64,000 nt of DNA from an uncultured Verrucomicrobiales bacterium (GCA_943789025.1 CALSSN010000002.1:1-64000), one strand, 5' to 3'; counted from the stretch's first letter, positions 20,934-31,882 are shown. Numbers and translations are program-made. Notes: a model not told the origin generated them from the sequence alone.

Positions 20934-21089
20934 AAAAGATCCATGAAGTCACAACTTGTCGCCAAGTTGCTCGCGCTTTCCTGCCCACGACAACGCACTC
21001 CATCCTCGGCGAGAACTCGACCGGGCACCGAAGCTACTCTGCAGGGAAGCTGCGAGATCCGCGCCGGGAACCGCTCAATGAATTATCCT

Positions 21090-23990
21090 ATGAGAATACA
21101 CCTGATCACATGCACCCTTTTCCTCGGCCTGGCCGGCGGCAGCTTCGCCCGGAAGCAGGGAACTCTCGCGCCGACCCACGCCGATGTCGCCTATGACACG
21201 CATCAGCGCACCGTGCTTGATTTTTGGCAAGCGCAGGGCGACGGCCCGCGCCCGCTGCTCGTCTACATCCACGGCGGCGGCTGGGAAAAAGGTGATAAGC
21301 GGGCCATGCGCAACGCCGGGATCTACCTGGAGAAGGGTATCTCGGTGGCCGCGATCAATTATCGGCTCACCCCAGCCAACCCGCTCCCTGCGCCGGTGCA
21401 TGACGCGGCGCGTGCGGTGCAGTTTCTGCGCTCCCGGGCCGAGGAATGGAACATCGACAAAAACAAGGTCGTCGTTTCCGGAGGAAGTGCCGGCGGCTGC
21501 AGTTCACTGTGGATCGCCTGTCATGATGATCTGGCGGATCCCGGCTCGGACGATCCGGTGCAACGCGAGTCGACCCGCGTGCAGGGAGCCGGCGTGCTCA
21601 GTGCCCAGACCTCGATCGACCCGAAGGTGATTGAACCGTGGATCGGGCCGAATGTTTTCCTTTCCATGATTTACAAGGCCGTCGGCGAGGATTCCCTCGA
21701 AGCGATGCGCCAGAACTACGCCAGGCACGAAGCTGTTTACGAAGAGTTTTCGCCGATCAACCACCTCAGCAAAGACGACCCACCACTTTTTCTGGAATAC
21801 CCGGACAAGCCGGAGTTCATGGCACTACCTGCAACCAGCTTCAACTACGGTATCCACCACGGCATGTTCGGGATCAAGATGAAGGAGCAGTCCATCGCGG
21901 TCGGGCACGAAAAGGTTCAGATTTTTATCAAGGACCACGACGAATCGAGGGTCTTCACCAATGCCGAGGACTTTGTCATCAAGACCCTGCTGGCCGGGGC
22001 AGATCCTGGTGGAGCGAGGGAAGAACCGCAGAAAGGGAAACCAACAACCGGAGCGGACGCGACGCCGGACACGACATGGACGGGAAAAAAATCTTCCTTC
22101 CAAGGTTTCGAGCAGGTTGATTTCATGCTTGGGGACGTCGCTTGCAAGGTGGTTGTTCCCAGCACGATTGCCGACGGTAAGCCGTGGGTGCTGCGCGCCC
22201 GGTTCTGGGGTCACGAGCCGCAGTTCGACCTCGCCATGCTCGGGCGCGGTTACCATGTCGTCTACTGCGATGTGCGGAATCTTTTCGGCAATGCCGAGGC
22301 GGTCAGGCGCTGGAACGAGCTCTACAACTACCTTCGCTTCGAACACCTGTTCGCCGACCGTGCGGTGCTCGAGGGGATGTCACGCGGCGGTCTCATCGTC
22401 TACAACTGGGCCGCGGCCAATCCCGACAAAGTGGCGGCGATCTATGCCGATGCTCCGGTGATGGATTTCAAAAGCTGGCCCGGCGGCAAAGGTAAGGGGA
22501 GTGGTGCTGCTGGTGCTTGGGCGACGTGCCTGCAGGCTTATGGCCTGACCGAGGAAGAGGCGCTGGCCTACCAGGGGATTCCGCTCGAAAACCTGGCACC
22601 GCTGGCCAAGGCAGGTGTCCCGATTATCCATGTGGTCGGAGACACCGACAAGGTCGTGCCCGTAGCGGAAAACACGGCCATTGCCGAGGCGCGTTATAAG
22701 AAATTGGGTGGCGTCTTTGAAGTGATCCACAAGCCGGAAGTTGGTCACCACCCGCACTCGCTCGAAGACCCGCAACCGATCGTCACATTCGTCACCCGGC
22801 AGGACATGGGAGTGGGGGACCTGCCGGCGGAGAAGGTCGTCAGCCGGAAAAACTTTATCCTGCGCGGCAACTATCGGAACAGTCGAATCCAGTTCGAGAA
22901 AAACAAACGCGGCCACGTCGCCTTCATCGGCGGCTCGATTACCGAGATGGAGGGTTACCGCCCGATGGTCTGTGAGATGCTCGAAAAGCGCTTCCCGGTG
23001 ACCGACTTTACCTTCACCAACGCGGGGATCAGCTCGACTTGTTCGGACACCGGAGCCTTCCGGCTCCAGCGCGATGTTCTCAGTCATGGCCCTCTCGACA
23101 TGCTCTTTGTCGAGTTCGCGGTCAATGACGACCAGGATGCTGACCAAGGCTACGAAGATGCCCTGCGCGGCATGGAGGGCATCATCGCCCAAGCGAGGAA
23201 ACACAACCCACAGGTCGATATCGTCATGACCATGTTCGTCAATGAGAGGATCCTTGCTGCGCTTCAGGCGGGGGAAACCAGGCCGTCGGTCGCCGCGCAC
23301 AGCAAGGTAGCCGAGCGCTACGGCATCTCGGTCAACCACCTCGCGCAGGAACTGGCAGACCTGATCTCCGCCGGAAAGATGGACTGGAAGAAATTTGGCG
23401 GCGTGCACCCGAATAAATTCGGGAATGCCATGTGCGCCACGATGATTTCCAATGCCCTGCTCGCCGAGTGGGGGAAGCCGCTCTCGGCTGAAGAGGCTGT
23501 GGCGGAGGATCATCTGGCGGTGGAACCGATCGACCCGAAAAGCTACACTGGCGGTCGATTACTGCCTTTCGAGGATGTCCAGACCGACGCGCATTGGAAA
23601 TCCGGCGTCCCCGACTGGCCGAACGAGAACAAAGGGAAAGTCCGGCCGCGGTTCCGCGAGACTCCCATGATCTACAGCAGCAAGGCAGGCGCCAAGCTGA
23701 CCATCGCCTTCTCCGGCACCGCCATCGGCGCCTACCTGCTGGCAGGCCCGGATACCTGTATTGTCCGATGCACCGTGGATGGCAAAGAGACGAGAGAAAT
23801 CGATACCCTGAGTAAATACAGTGGGTTCAACTACCCGACGACCGTCATGTTCTTCAACGAACTCGACAATACAGAACATAGCCTTGAGCTGGAAATACTC
23901 GATAACCGTTCCGGTCGTAGCAAACTCGGTGGCACCGCGCTTCGGGTGCTCGGATTTACCGCGAATGAAAAGGAGAGGGCGAGTAAATAA
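21090..23990 (+). CDS. Three-domain secreted enzyme: esterase + alpha/beta hydrolase + SGNH hydrolase
   Basis: 966 residues from the ATG at 21090, which gives the signal peptide MRIHLITCTLFLGLAGG; ATGs at 21078 and 20943 also exist in frame. Domain 1 (about 25-300) is a BD-FAE/lipase-like esterase with HGGGW (61-65) and GGSAGG (Ser133). Domain 2 (about 330-570) is a second alpha/beta hydrolase with GMSRGG (Ser431) and a late His (GHHPHS). Domain 3 (about 605-800) is SGNH with FIGGSITE (Ser616), FAVNDD (Asn679) and GVHPN (His773). The tail (about 820-966) resembles a beta-sandwich. It probably removes several acyl groups from one polysaccharide. It directly follows a sulfatase. Confidence 0.85.
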   Translation: MRIHLITCTLFLGLAGGSFARKQGTLAPTHADVAYDTHQRTVLDFWQAQGDGPRPLLVYIHGGGWEKGDKRAMRNAGIYLEKGISVAAINYRLTPANPLPAPVHDAARAVQFLRSRAEEWNIDKNKVVVSGGSAGGCSSLWIACHDDLADPGSDDPVQRESTRVQGAGVLSAQTSIDPKVIEPWIGPNVFLSMIYKAVGEDSLEAMRQNYARHEAVYEEFSPINHLSKDDPPLFLEYPDKPEFMALPATSFNYGIHHGMFGIKMKEQSIAVGHEKVQIFIKDHDESRVFTNAEDFVIKTLLAGADPGGAREEPQKGKPTTGADATPDTTWTGKKSSFQGFEQVDFMLGDVACKVVVPSTIADGKPWVLRARFWGHEPQFDLAMLGRGYHVVYCDVRNLFGNAEAVRRWNELYNYLRFEHLFADRAVLEGMSRGGLIVYNWAAANPDKVAAIYADAPVMDFKSWPGGKGKGSGAAGAWATCLQAYGLTEEEALAYQGIPLENLAPLAKAGVPIIHVVGDTDKVVPVAENTAIAEARYKKLGGVFEVIHKPEVGHHPHSLEDPQPIVTFVTRQDMGVGDLPAEKVVSRKNFILRGNYRNSRIQFEKNKRGHVAFIGGSITEMEGYRPMVCEMLEKRFPVTDFTFTNAGISSTCSDTGAFRLQRDVLSHGPLDMLFVEFAVNDDQDADQGYEDALRGMEGIIAQARKHNPQVDIVMTMFVNERILAALQAGETRPSVAAHSKVAERYGISVNHLAQELADLISAGKMDWKKFGGVHPNKFGNAMCATMISNALLAEWGKPLSAEEAVAEDHLAVEPIDPKSYTGGRLLPFEDVQTDAHWKSGVPDWPNENKGKVRPRFRETPMIYSSKAGAKLTIAFSGTAIGAYLLAGPDTCIVRCTVDGKETREIDTLSKYSGFNYPTTVMFFNELDNTEHSLELEILDNRSGRSKLGGTALRVLGFTANEKERASK

Positions 23991-24001
23991 TCTCTCGGCC
24001 T

Positions 24002-25230
24002 TTGGATCTGGCTCTCGGCTTCATTCGGAAGAACAAGGATCAGCCATTTTTTCTCAACTTCTGTCCGTATTACGTCCCCGGACCGATTGGAACTCGGGAC
24101 CGCGCGCGTCTCGCGCATTACTGCCAGAAGATGGGCTACGCGTTCCCGACTGATCCGGGAACCATTAATGTGGGCAGAACCGGGCACAGCAACCCCTACT
24201 ATGCGAGCATGGTGGATTCGGTGGACTGGATGGTCGGAAAAGTGGTCAACTACCTTGACGCGACCGATGATCCACGGAATCCAGGGCAGAAGTTGATCGC
24301 CAACACCTACATCATCATCGATTCCGACAATGGAGGGTGGGTGGGCGAACCGCGAGAGCACCTCACGGATAACAGTCCCCTGCGCAGTGGCAAGATGAGC
24401 TGCTACGAGGGGGGGGATTCGGATCCCATTTCTCGTCCGGGGGCCAGACGTTCCCGCTGGGTCGGTCTGCGCCACCTCAATCAATCTGATTGACCTCTTT
24501 CCTGCTTTTCTCGAGATGGCCGGTTTGGAAGCCGACGAGAATCTTGAGCTGGACGGGTGCGACATTCTGCCGCTCATCCAGGGAGAATCCGACCGGGTGA
24601 TGCATCCTGACGGTAGGGAACGTGAAGCCATCTTCTGGTTCTACCCGATGGAGAGCCATATGGCGGTGGTGATGCGGAAGGGTGATTGGAAACTGGTCAA
24701 TAACCTCGGCGTAAGCCATCTCGGTCAGCATGCTGGAGTGAAAAACGAGGCGGGGGTGGAACTTTTCAGGCTTCAAAAGCAGGACGGATCAGCGGGTGAC
24801 CTCGGCGAAGAGGAAAACCTGGCAGCAGAATTTCCAGAGCTACGCGATGCCATGCTCGCTGAGGTGGAGGCCTTTGTGACCGCTGCCGGGGGCCTCTATG
24901 CCATACCGGAATCTGAAGGCTGTCACGACGACTGACAAGGAGCGTGCCGCCTCTCCGAGCGTCCTGGGACTCGGGTCAGAAAAAGACCGGATCTGGGTGG
25001 CTCTCGAGTCGGGACCTGAGAAGGCAGCCATTACCGAGGCCATCCTCCTCTTTACCATGAACCCCAAGCCCTTCGATTCGACCAGAGGGAACCGTGAGGA
25101 GTGGCTCTGCGCACCGGCAACGACTATCAGCGAGGGAAGAGTGGAAGCGACGATGCCGCGCCGGGTGCGACCCACGCTGCCTTCTGCATGCGGGACGCCA
25201 ACGGGTTTCTCGTCACCACCCGCTGCTCAA
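24002..25230 (+). pseudogene. N-terminally truncated, frameshifted sulfatase
   Basis: The sequence starts mid-protein (LALGFIRKNKDQPFFLNF) 12 bp after the preceding stop and aligns with the second half of the 12.5-kb sulfatase: AHYCQKMGYAFPTDP, NPYYASMVDSVDWM, IIDSDNGGW and SGKMSCYEGG. The catalytic N-terminus is absent. A run of eight G at about 24409 shifts the frame; the next piece ends at 24935, and the C-terminal beta-domain continues in other frames (REEWLCAPA, then ATHAAFCMRDANGFLV) to about 25230. Three or more indels in all. It is a decayed paralogue of the intact sulfatase. Confidence 0.78.
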
Positions 25231-25551
25231 CCGCTTCCCGACAGAGCCGCTCTTTTAGCGAGAGCAGGGCGGCCGTTGCGTTGTTTTCTCCAGCATCGGT
25301 GCGTCAACCCGCCACTTTATCGGTGCCATCACGTATCATTCCTGCTCCATCTCCCATGCCCTCACCGCCACAGCGGTCGTATTCATGTTCTTGATATTGT
25401 AACAACTAGAAAAGCCGCGCCGCTGGCTTGTAGTTCTGTCCTGGACCTTCTCGCAGATCAATCGCCTCCTGAAAGATATGCATGCGTGGTAGCGTTTGGA
25501 AGGGAGAAGCGAGACGTTTATGATGGCCGGATTGAAAGAAAAATGCACATG
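25231..25551. other. Intergenic region, no gene recognised
   Basis: It lies between the sulfatase relic and the secreted hydrolase. A frame open through to the hydrolase crosses it, but the translation has no family-like pattern and the signal peptide begins only at 25549/25552. No clear promoter or terminator was found. Confidence 0.5.
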
Positions 25552-27453
25552 ATGAAAATACCGACTGGGATATGTATCTGGACCTGCCTCTGTGGGACGC
25601 TGGCAGTTTTTGCTCAAGAAACGCCTGAGACGCTTCCGCCGCTCGTGGACGGGAAGGCCCCGCAGACTTTCGAAGAACTCTGGGCGGGTTTCGACCCGCA
25701 GACCGAGCCTCTCGAGGTCGAGGTCCTTCACGAATGGGAAGAAGACGGAGTTGTCCTTAAGATTCTTCGTTACCGGATCGGCGTCTTCAAAGGACAGAAG
25801 GCGATCATGGCTGCAGTTTACGGGTATCCGAAGGGGGGAACGAATCTCCCCGGACTGGTGCAGATTCACGGCGGCGGGCAGTATGCCGACCAGCAGGCTG
25901 TCCTGACCAATGCCAAGCGTGGTTACGCCACCATCAGCATCTCGTGGGCGGGGCGGATCACCGCCACCGATTACCGGGTGACACCGAACGAGGTGAAGCT
26001 GTTCTGGGAAAATAAGACCGAGGACCCGCGCTACAAGCTGACCACTGACTGGGGAGCGCTCGATGCCTACCACGCGCCGAGCCGGCACGGGAAGGACGCC
26101 TTCGCCTCGCTCCCGGTCGAGGAGTGGACGCTCGACCCGGTGGAATCGCCTCGGAACAACTCGTGGTTTCTCTGTACCCTGGGAGGCCGGCGTGCCCTGA
26201 CCTTCCTCGAGCAGCAGCCGGAGGTCGATGGCGAGCGCCTCGGCACCTATGGCCACTCAATGGGTGGGAAATTGACGGTTCTTCTGGCTGGTGTCGACGC
26301 CCGGGTTAAGGCGGCGGCTCCTTCCTGCGGCGGGATCAGTGACCGCTACAATGACAAGCTGCTGCATCGGAACACGGTGGGGGACGGCCCGAGCCTGGAG
26401 CGCATTGCCTGTCCGACGATCTTCCTGAGCCCGGCCAACGATTTCCACGGGCATATCAACGATCTGATCGCGGCGACGGCCGCGCTGGGTGAGGAAACCC
26501 CGTGGCGGGTCACCTGCTCCGCGCACATGGCACACAAGGACCTGCCGGAGTTCGAGGTCGCCACCCAGCTCTGGTTCGACGAGCACCTGAAGGGAAGCTT
26601 CGCATGGCCGGATACGCCGACCACCGACCTGCGGCTCGCGAGCGCCGCCGGCGTTCCGGTCTTCTCGGTGACACCCGATCGATCGCGGCCGGTTCTGGAA
26701 GTCGACGTTTTTTACACCCAGCAGGGGGTCGAGGGCGGCGACCGCGCGCTCCGCGAGAACCGTATTAACCGCTTCTGGCATCATGCGGTGGCTACCGAAA
26801 ACGACGGAGTCTGGACAGCGTCTCTTCCGGTCTCTACTTCCGACAAGCCGCTCTGGGTCTATGCCAATGTTCTTTACCCACTCGACGAGGCGATCACCGG
26901 GGCCGGATACTATTACGGGAAATATACGACCGACCGCTTCAACCTCTCGTCCCTCCTTCAGATTGCTCGTCCCGCCGAGCTCGAGGCGGCCGGAGTGGAA
27001 GCCACGCTGCAGCAGACACCGGTGATCGAGGCCTTCGCAGACGGGTGGAAGAAAGAGTGGTTCACCGACAAACCCAATGGCTGGCCACGCAGCACCCACA
27101 AAGTCTATGACCCGGTATGGGCTGCGCCGAAAGGCGCAACGCTCGCACTCGACGTCCGGTCTGCGGAGCCCAACAAACTGGTTATCGGCATCGATAAGCA
27201 TGCCGCCGAGGTCACTCTGGCAGGTGGCCCGGACTGGCAGGCAGTGACCGTTGCTGTCTCTGCTTTTAAGAACGTTGCCGGGGTCGCGAGAGACGGGTGG
27301 GAGGGTATCAAAGAGTTGCGTCTCGCGGCGATGGAAAAATTGAAAGAGAAGCAGGCAGACGGAAAGGAAGCCACTACGACGGTCGGCGCTCCATGGCAAG
27401 GGGCTCCGCCGGAGTTTCGAAACCTGCGGTGGGTGGCTCCCCCGACATCTTGA
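25552..27453 (+). CDS. Secreted alpha/beta hydrolase (acetylxylan-esterase/dienelactone-hydrolase-like)
   Basis: About 633 residues; ATGs at 25543, 25549 and 25552 all precede the signal peptide (ICIWTCLCGTLAVFAQ), which sets the start. The catalytic domain has an oxyanion-hole-type strand (GLVQIHGGGQ, 101-110) and the nucleophile elbow GHSMGG (Ser236). Later, SPANDFHGH probably carries the acid and AHMAHKDLP the histidine. The last 200 residues form one or more beta domains, perhaps carbohydrate-binding. Probably an esterase acting on plant- or algal-type glycans. It is the last gene of the degradation island before the sigma factor gene. Confidence 0.78.
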   Translation: MKIPTGICIWTCLCGTLAVFAQETPETLPPLVDGKAPQTFEELWAGFDPQTEPLEVEVLHEWEEDGVVLKILRYRIGVFKGQKAIMAAVYGYPKGGTNLPGLVQIHGGGQYADQQAVLTNAKRGYATISISWAGRITATDYRVTPNEVKLFWENKTEDPRYKLTTDWGALDAYHAPSRHGKDAFASLPVEEWTLDPVESPRNNSWFLCTLGGRRALTFLEQQPEVDGERLGTYGHSMGGKLTVLLAGVDARVKAAAPSCGGISDRYNDKLLHRNTVGDGPSLERIACPTIFLSPANDFHGHINDLIAATAALGEETPWRVTCSAHMAHKDLPEFEVATQLWFDEHLKGSFAWPDTPTTDLRLASAAGVPVFSVTPDRSRPVLEVDVFYTQQGVEGGDRALRENRINRFWHHAVATENDGVWTASLPVSTSDKPLWVYANVLYPLDEAITGAGYYYGKYTTDRFNLSSLLQIARPAELEAAGVEATLQQTPVIEAFADGWKKEWFTDKPNGWPRSTHKVYDPVWAAPKGATLALDVRSAEPNKLVIGIDKHAAEVTLAGGPDWQAVTVAVSAFKNVAGVARDGWEGIKELRLAAMEKLKEKQADGKEATTTVGAPWQGAPPEFRNLRWVAPPTS

Positions 27454-27561
27454 ACCTCGAGAAGGTGCTTGGGGAGTTTCTGGGAAAAACTTTGATTCTT
27501 CCCGTAATGAGAGTGCTTGCCGAGACAATTTAAGTTAAGAGGAGGATTACGAGAAGTTGTT

Positions 27562-28095
27562 GTGCATGTGTTGAGCGAAGAGGCATGGGAGGACGAGGGA
27601 TACGAGGAGCGGATCCGCGAATTGCGGCCGCGTCTGGTCGCTTACCTTTTCGGACTGACTGCCAACCATGCCGTCGCTGAGGATCTTGCCCAGGAGGCCA
27701 CGGTCATCCTCTGGGACAAGCGCTCTGAGTATGACCCAGTAGGAAACTTTTCCGCATGGGCCTTCCGGATCGCTTTTTTCTGCGCTTGCAATTACCGGAG
27801 GAAACAAGCCCGCCGCACACGCTTCGAATTGCCTTCTGATGGCACCCTCGAACTGATCGGTGACTCGGCCGCGTGGGTGAAGGACCCGGATCAGGAACGG
27901 GAAGCCTTGCTTCGTTGCCTGGCTAAGATGAGCGAGGAAGATCGCGAACTCCTGCTCCGGCGATACACCGATGGTGAATCGCTTGAGGCGCTGAGCAAGC
28001 GAGCCAATACCAACCGAAATGCCCTGGCTCAGAGAATGTTTCGCATCAAGCGGAGCCTGCTTGTCTGCATCCATAAACAGCTTCCGGATCGCTGA
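27562..28095 (+). CDS. ECF-type RNA polymerase sigma factor
   Basis: 177 residues from a GTG at 27562; a TTG further upstream is open but the leader has no family likeness. Region 2 spans about 23-85 (LVAYLFGLTANHAVAEDLAQEATVIL region, then YDPVGNFSAWAFRIA), region 4 about 113-172 (LLRRYTDGESLEALS, then helix with ANTNRNALAQRMFRIK). It is of the Planctomycete/Verrucomicrobia ECF type. A good AGGAGG (27540-27545) lies 16 nt before the GTG, too far for normal use. The stop is 13 bp before the anti-sigma-like fusion gene, so the two are probably co-transcribed and work as a pair. Confidence 0.9.
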   Translation: MHVLSEEAWEDEGYEERIRELRPRLVAYLFGLTANHAVAEDLAQEATVILWDKRSEYDPVGNFSAWAFRIAFFCACNYRRKQARRTRFELPSDGTLELIGDSAAWVKDPDQEREALLRCLAKMSEEDRELLLRRYTDGESLEALSKRANTNRNALAQRMFRIKRSLLVCIHKQLPDR

Positions 28096-28108
28096 ATCCA
28101 GCAAGATC

Positions 28109-31100
28109 ATGTCGACTTCAAGCACCAGAAAGGAATTCCAAGGTCTTCTCGCTAACCTGCACGAGCGGGACTTGACCTCGTGGGAACGGGAAAGACTCTG
28201 GGAAATTTTCGAGACTCACCCCGAGTTTATTCTGGAGTATCAGGAGCACTGCCAGTTGCCTGCCATGTTTGCGGCATTGGAGGACGAAGAGCTCTTGCGC
28301 GCGGGCATGACGCGTCCGCCGCGCAACATCGTCTCGATGCCGGGTGCGGAGCAGGCGCCCCCGCGCCACAGCCGTAGCCGTAGCCGTAGCCGCGAGCTCC
28401 GATTGGCCGGCCTGGCAGCTGTGCTTGTGGCTGGGGCCATGGCACTTCCTTTCTTGATCCAGAATGAGCCGAGCATCACCATGCCAGCGGTTCCAGTGGA
28501 GGAGTTGGAGGCGCGTTGGGAAATCAATGGGTTGGAGGATCTCGAGGGGATCAAAGCCTTGGCCGAGGCCAGGGAGATGGCAGCGGCTGATGACAGGGAG
28601 CGGGTTCAGGAAAACCGGAGAGCAACTGCTTCCGCTGGCATCGCGCAGGCCTTCCCATCTGGTAAGAGGCAGGCGGCAGCGGTATCCCGTCGCCGATCCG
28701 ATCTGGTGCGCGACGACCCTGCTGACGAGGGGGTCGCCCTCCAGGGGGCGGCTGCCTTGGCCAATTCCCGGTCTCCCCGCGGTGGCGAGTCCAGTGGCGT
28801 GCACGGGACAGTTCCGGCCGCCATCTCCTTCAACCACCACGTGCGTCCGATTCTCAGCGAGAACTGCTTCTACTGTCATGGCCCGGATGAGAGTGAACGG
28901 AAGTCAGGCCTCCGTCTGGATACCCCGAAGGGTGCTGCCACGGACCTCGGGGGTTACGCCGCTATCGTTCCGGGCGATATCGCCGCCTCCGAGCTCTGGG
29001 CCCGGATCACCGCCAGCGATGCGGATGAGCTGATGCCCCCGGCAGACTCTCATCGAACCCTCAGTAGCTCGGACAAGGAAATCCTCCGCCGCTGGATCGA
29101 GGCCGGCGCGGAATACGAGATTCACTGGGCTTTCCAGAAGCCTTCGCGGGTGGCACCACCGGAGCCGGCGCAGGAGCACGCTGCCTGGCCTGTCAACCCG
29201 ATCGACCAGTTCGTCCTCGCCGACCTCGAGGCCGAGGGCCTCGCCCCCTCGCCTCCCGCCAAGGCCCGCACTTTGGCCCGCAGGCTGCACCTCGACACGA
29301 CCGGCCTGCCGCCCGATCCGGGGGAGGTCGATGCTTTCGAGAAGGCGTTCGAAGGGGACCCGGACCGTGCTGTCAGCGAGCGTGTTGACGCGCTCCTCGA
29401 CTCCCCTCACTATGGGGAGAAAATGGCCCTCGCCTGGCTCGACGCCGCCCGCTACGCTGACTCCAACGGCTTCCAGCAGGATGGCGACAGCCAGCAATGG
29501 CCGTGGCGCGACTGGGTTGTGCGCGCGTGGAACCAGAACATGCCCTTTGATCGGTTCACCATCGAACAGCTGGCCGGCGACCTGCTCGAGAAACCCAGCA
29601 ACGACCAGCTCGTCGCCACCGCCTTCAACCGCAACCATATGCTTAACGGCGAGGGCGGCGCGATCGCCGAGGAGCAGCGGATCAACTACGTCATTGACCG
29701 CGTTGACACCACCGCTACCACCTGGCTCGGCCTCACCATGGCCTGCGCCCAGTGCCACTCCCATAAATACGACCCCATCACCCATCGCGATTACTACCAG
29801 TTCTTCGCCTTCTTCAACAACATCCCGGAGACCGGAGGTATTGACAGGAAGAGCGGCAAGCGGGTCGGCCAAGGAATCCTGTCCAGATCGCCCGTCCCTA
29901 TCTGCGCCTCCCCGACGAAGCATCAGAGGCAAAGAAGCGGCAGATCAAGGCCGAGATCAGCGGGATTCAAAACCAGATCCACGACACGCTCGGTGATCGC
30001 GTTGCCATGGAGACGAAGCTCCGGAAGAAACTCGGGCTCGCGGCACCGTGGACGCCCCTCGTTCCGACCGCCGCCACGGCCGATCACCAGGACCTCGCCA
30101 TTCAGGGTGACCACTCGATCGCTGCCACCGGTCCGAATCCCGACAAGGACGACTACAGCATCACCTACAAGGTCCCCGAGGGCGTCGGCCCGATTCGTCA
30201 CGTCCGTCTCGAGGCGCTGCAGAACGGAGGGCATACAAACGGCGGCAAGGGCCTGGCCCGTTCTGACAGCGGCAACTTTGTCCTCACCTCCATCGAGATC
30301 TCCGTCGGCGGCCAGCCTGTGCCGATCGCCTCGGGCCGGGCCACTTACGAGCAAGGCAGTTTCGTGATTACCAAGGCTTTCGACGACAAGCCCACTACCG
30401 GATGGGCTGTTCACCGCGCGCAAGCCGAACGACCGGCCGGAGTGGGCCACCCTCACCCTTGCTCAGCCCATCGAAGTCTCCCCGGGCATTCCCCTCCAGA
30501 TCAGACTCCGTCACCAGAGCAAGCACAAGCATCACAAACATCGGGCGGTTCCGGATCGCTGCTTCCTCCAGCGAGACGCTCCCCTCCCTCGACTCGCTCG
30601 AGGCCGCCCTGGCCCTCCCCCGCCAACGGCCGTGGCCCGGAGTTCGCCGGGCGGGTAGAGAAAGCCCTTCGCGAGGGGTTGCCCGGCTACGCGGCTTACC
30701 TCGAGAAGATTGATGCCCTCGAGGAAAAGCTCACCGCCGTCGATGCCCGGTTTTCGGAGGTCATGATCATGGAGGAAAGGAAAGAGGTGCGTCCTACCTA
30801 CATCCTCGACCGAGGCAGCTACGAGGCACCGACTGATCAGGTTACTTCCGATACCCCCGCCTTCCTTCCGCCGATGCCCGCCGATACCCGCAAGGATCGT
30901 TTGGGTCTGGCCAGGTGGCTGGTGTCACCGGAGAACCCGCTCGTTTCCCGGGTCGCCCATCAACCGGCTCTGGGCCCAGCTGTTCGGTGCCGGCCTGGTC
31001 AAGACATCCGAGGATTTCGGTGTCCAGGGCGAGCTTCCCAGTCACCCGGAACTGCTCGACTGGCTAGCTGTCGAGTTCATTGATTCGCGGTTGGAACGTC

Positions 31101-31810
31101 AAACACATGATGCGCCTCATGCTCACTTCCCGCACCTACAGCCAGGCAGCGGATGTCTCGCCGGAGGCGGTGGCGCATGATCCCGAGAACCGCCTCCTGG
31201 CTCGCGCCTCGCGCTACCCGCCTTCCCGCTATGCTTTTACGCGACCAGGCGCCTGGCCCTGGGTGGCCTGCTCAGGCGGGACATCGGGGGCCGCCCGGTC
31301 TACCCCCACCAGCCGGAGGGCCTGTGGAAGGAATTTTCCTTCGGCTTCGTCAGTTACCCGCTCAAGACCGAGCCGGAGCAACTTCACCGGCGCAGTCTCT
31401 ACACCTTCTGGCGTCGCACAACCGGCCCGCCCAACATGTTCGACAGTGCCACCCGCCAGATCTGCACGGTGAAGACTGCCATCACCAATACGCCGCTTCA
31501 TGCACTGACCCTGCTCAACGACGTCACTTACATCGAGGCTGCGCGCGGGCTTGCCGGCCGCATGGCCGAGGGGCTGCCTCGGAGCCGGAAGGCGCCCTGG
31601 CGCACGGGTTCGAGATCGCCACCGGGCGTTCTCCGGATGCGCAGGAGCAAGCCATTCTCATCGACGGTCATCGGCGTGCCCTCGACGAGTTCCGGGCCGA
31701 TCCCGAGGCGGGCGCAAGCCTATGTCGGGATCCCGGATCCGCAGTTCGCCGCCTATACCCGCACGGCCCAGGTGATCCTCAACCTCGACGAGACGCTCAA
31801 TCGGAATTAG
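28109..31810 (+). pseudogene. Anti-sigma-like domain fused to PSCyt1-DUF1549-DUF1553, frameshifted 3' half
   Basis: Open without interruption from 28109 to about 29870 (587 codons). Residues 1-70 resemble the cytosolic anti-sigma part of FecR-like proteins (LANLHERDLTSWERERLWEI). An SR repeat (89-95) and one TM helix (about 97-118) follow, then a linker, a PSCyt1 heme site CFYCH (253-257) and DUF1549 with CAQCHSHKYDP. The DUF1553 half needs shifts at about 29870, 30418, 30640, 30957, 31088, 31208 and more, yet retains [22 protein letters not shown] and a terminal ILNLDETLNRN. The membrane-spanning layout would link periplasmic heme to the adjacent sigma factor. Confidence 0.78.
28370..28392. 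repeat. 6-bp tandem repeat (agccgt) encoding Ser-Arg repeats
   Basis: Nearly four copies encode SRSRSRSR directly before the predicted transmembrane helix of the anti-sigma fusion; the basic run would sit on the cytoplasmic side and set topology. Confidence 0.85.
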
Positions 31811-31882
31811 CCGCCTCCATCGCTCGCAAGCTCACTCCTACGCTCTCCCATTCCTTCGCGCTTCTCTTCCCCACATCCCGCC

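Noticed and set aside
24898-25548. Upstream extension of the secreted hydrolase by 215 codons
   Set aside because: The signal peptide begins at 25549/25552; the first part of the extension is the tail of a sulfatase relic and the rest has no pattern.
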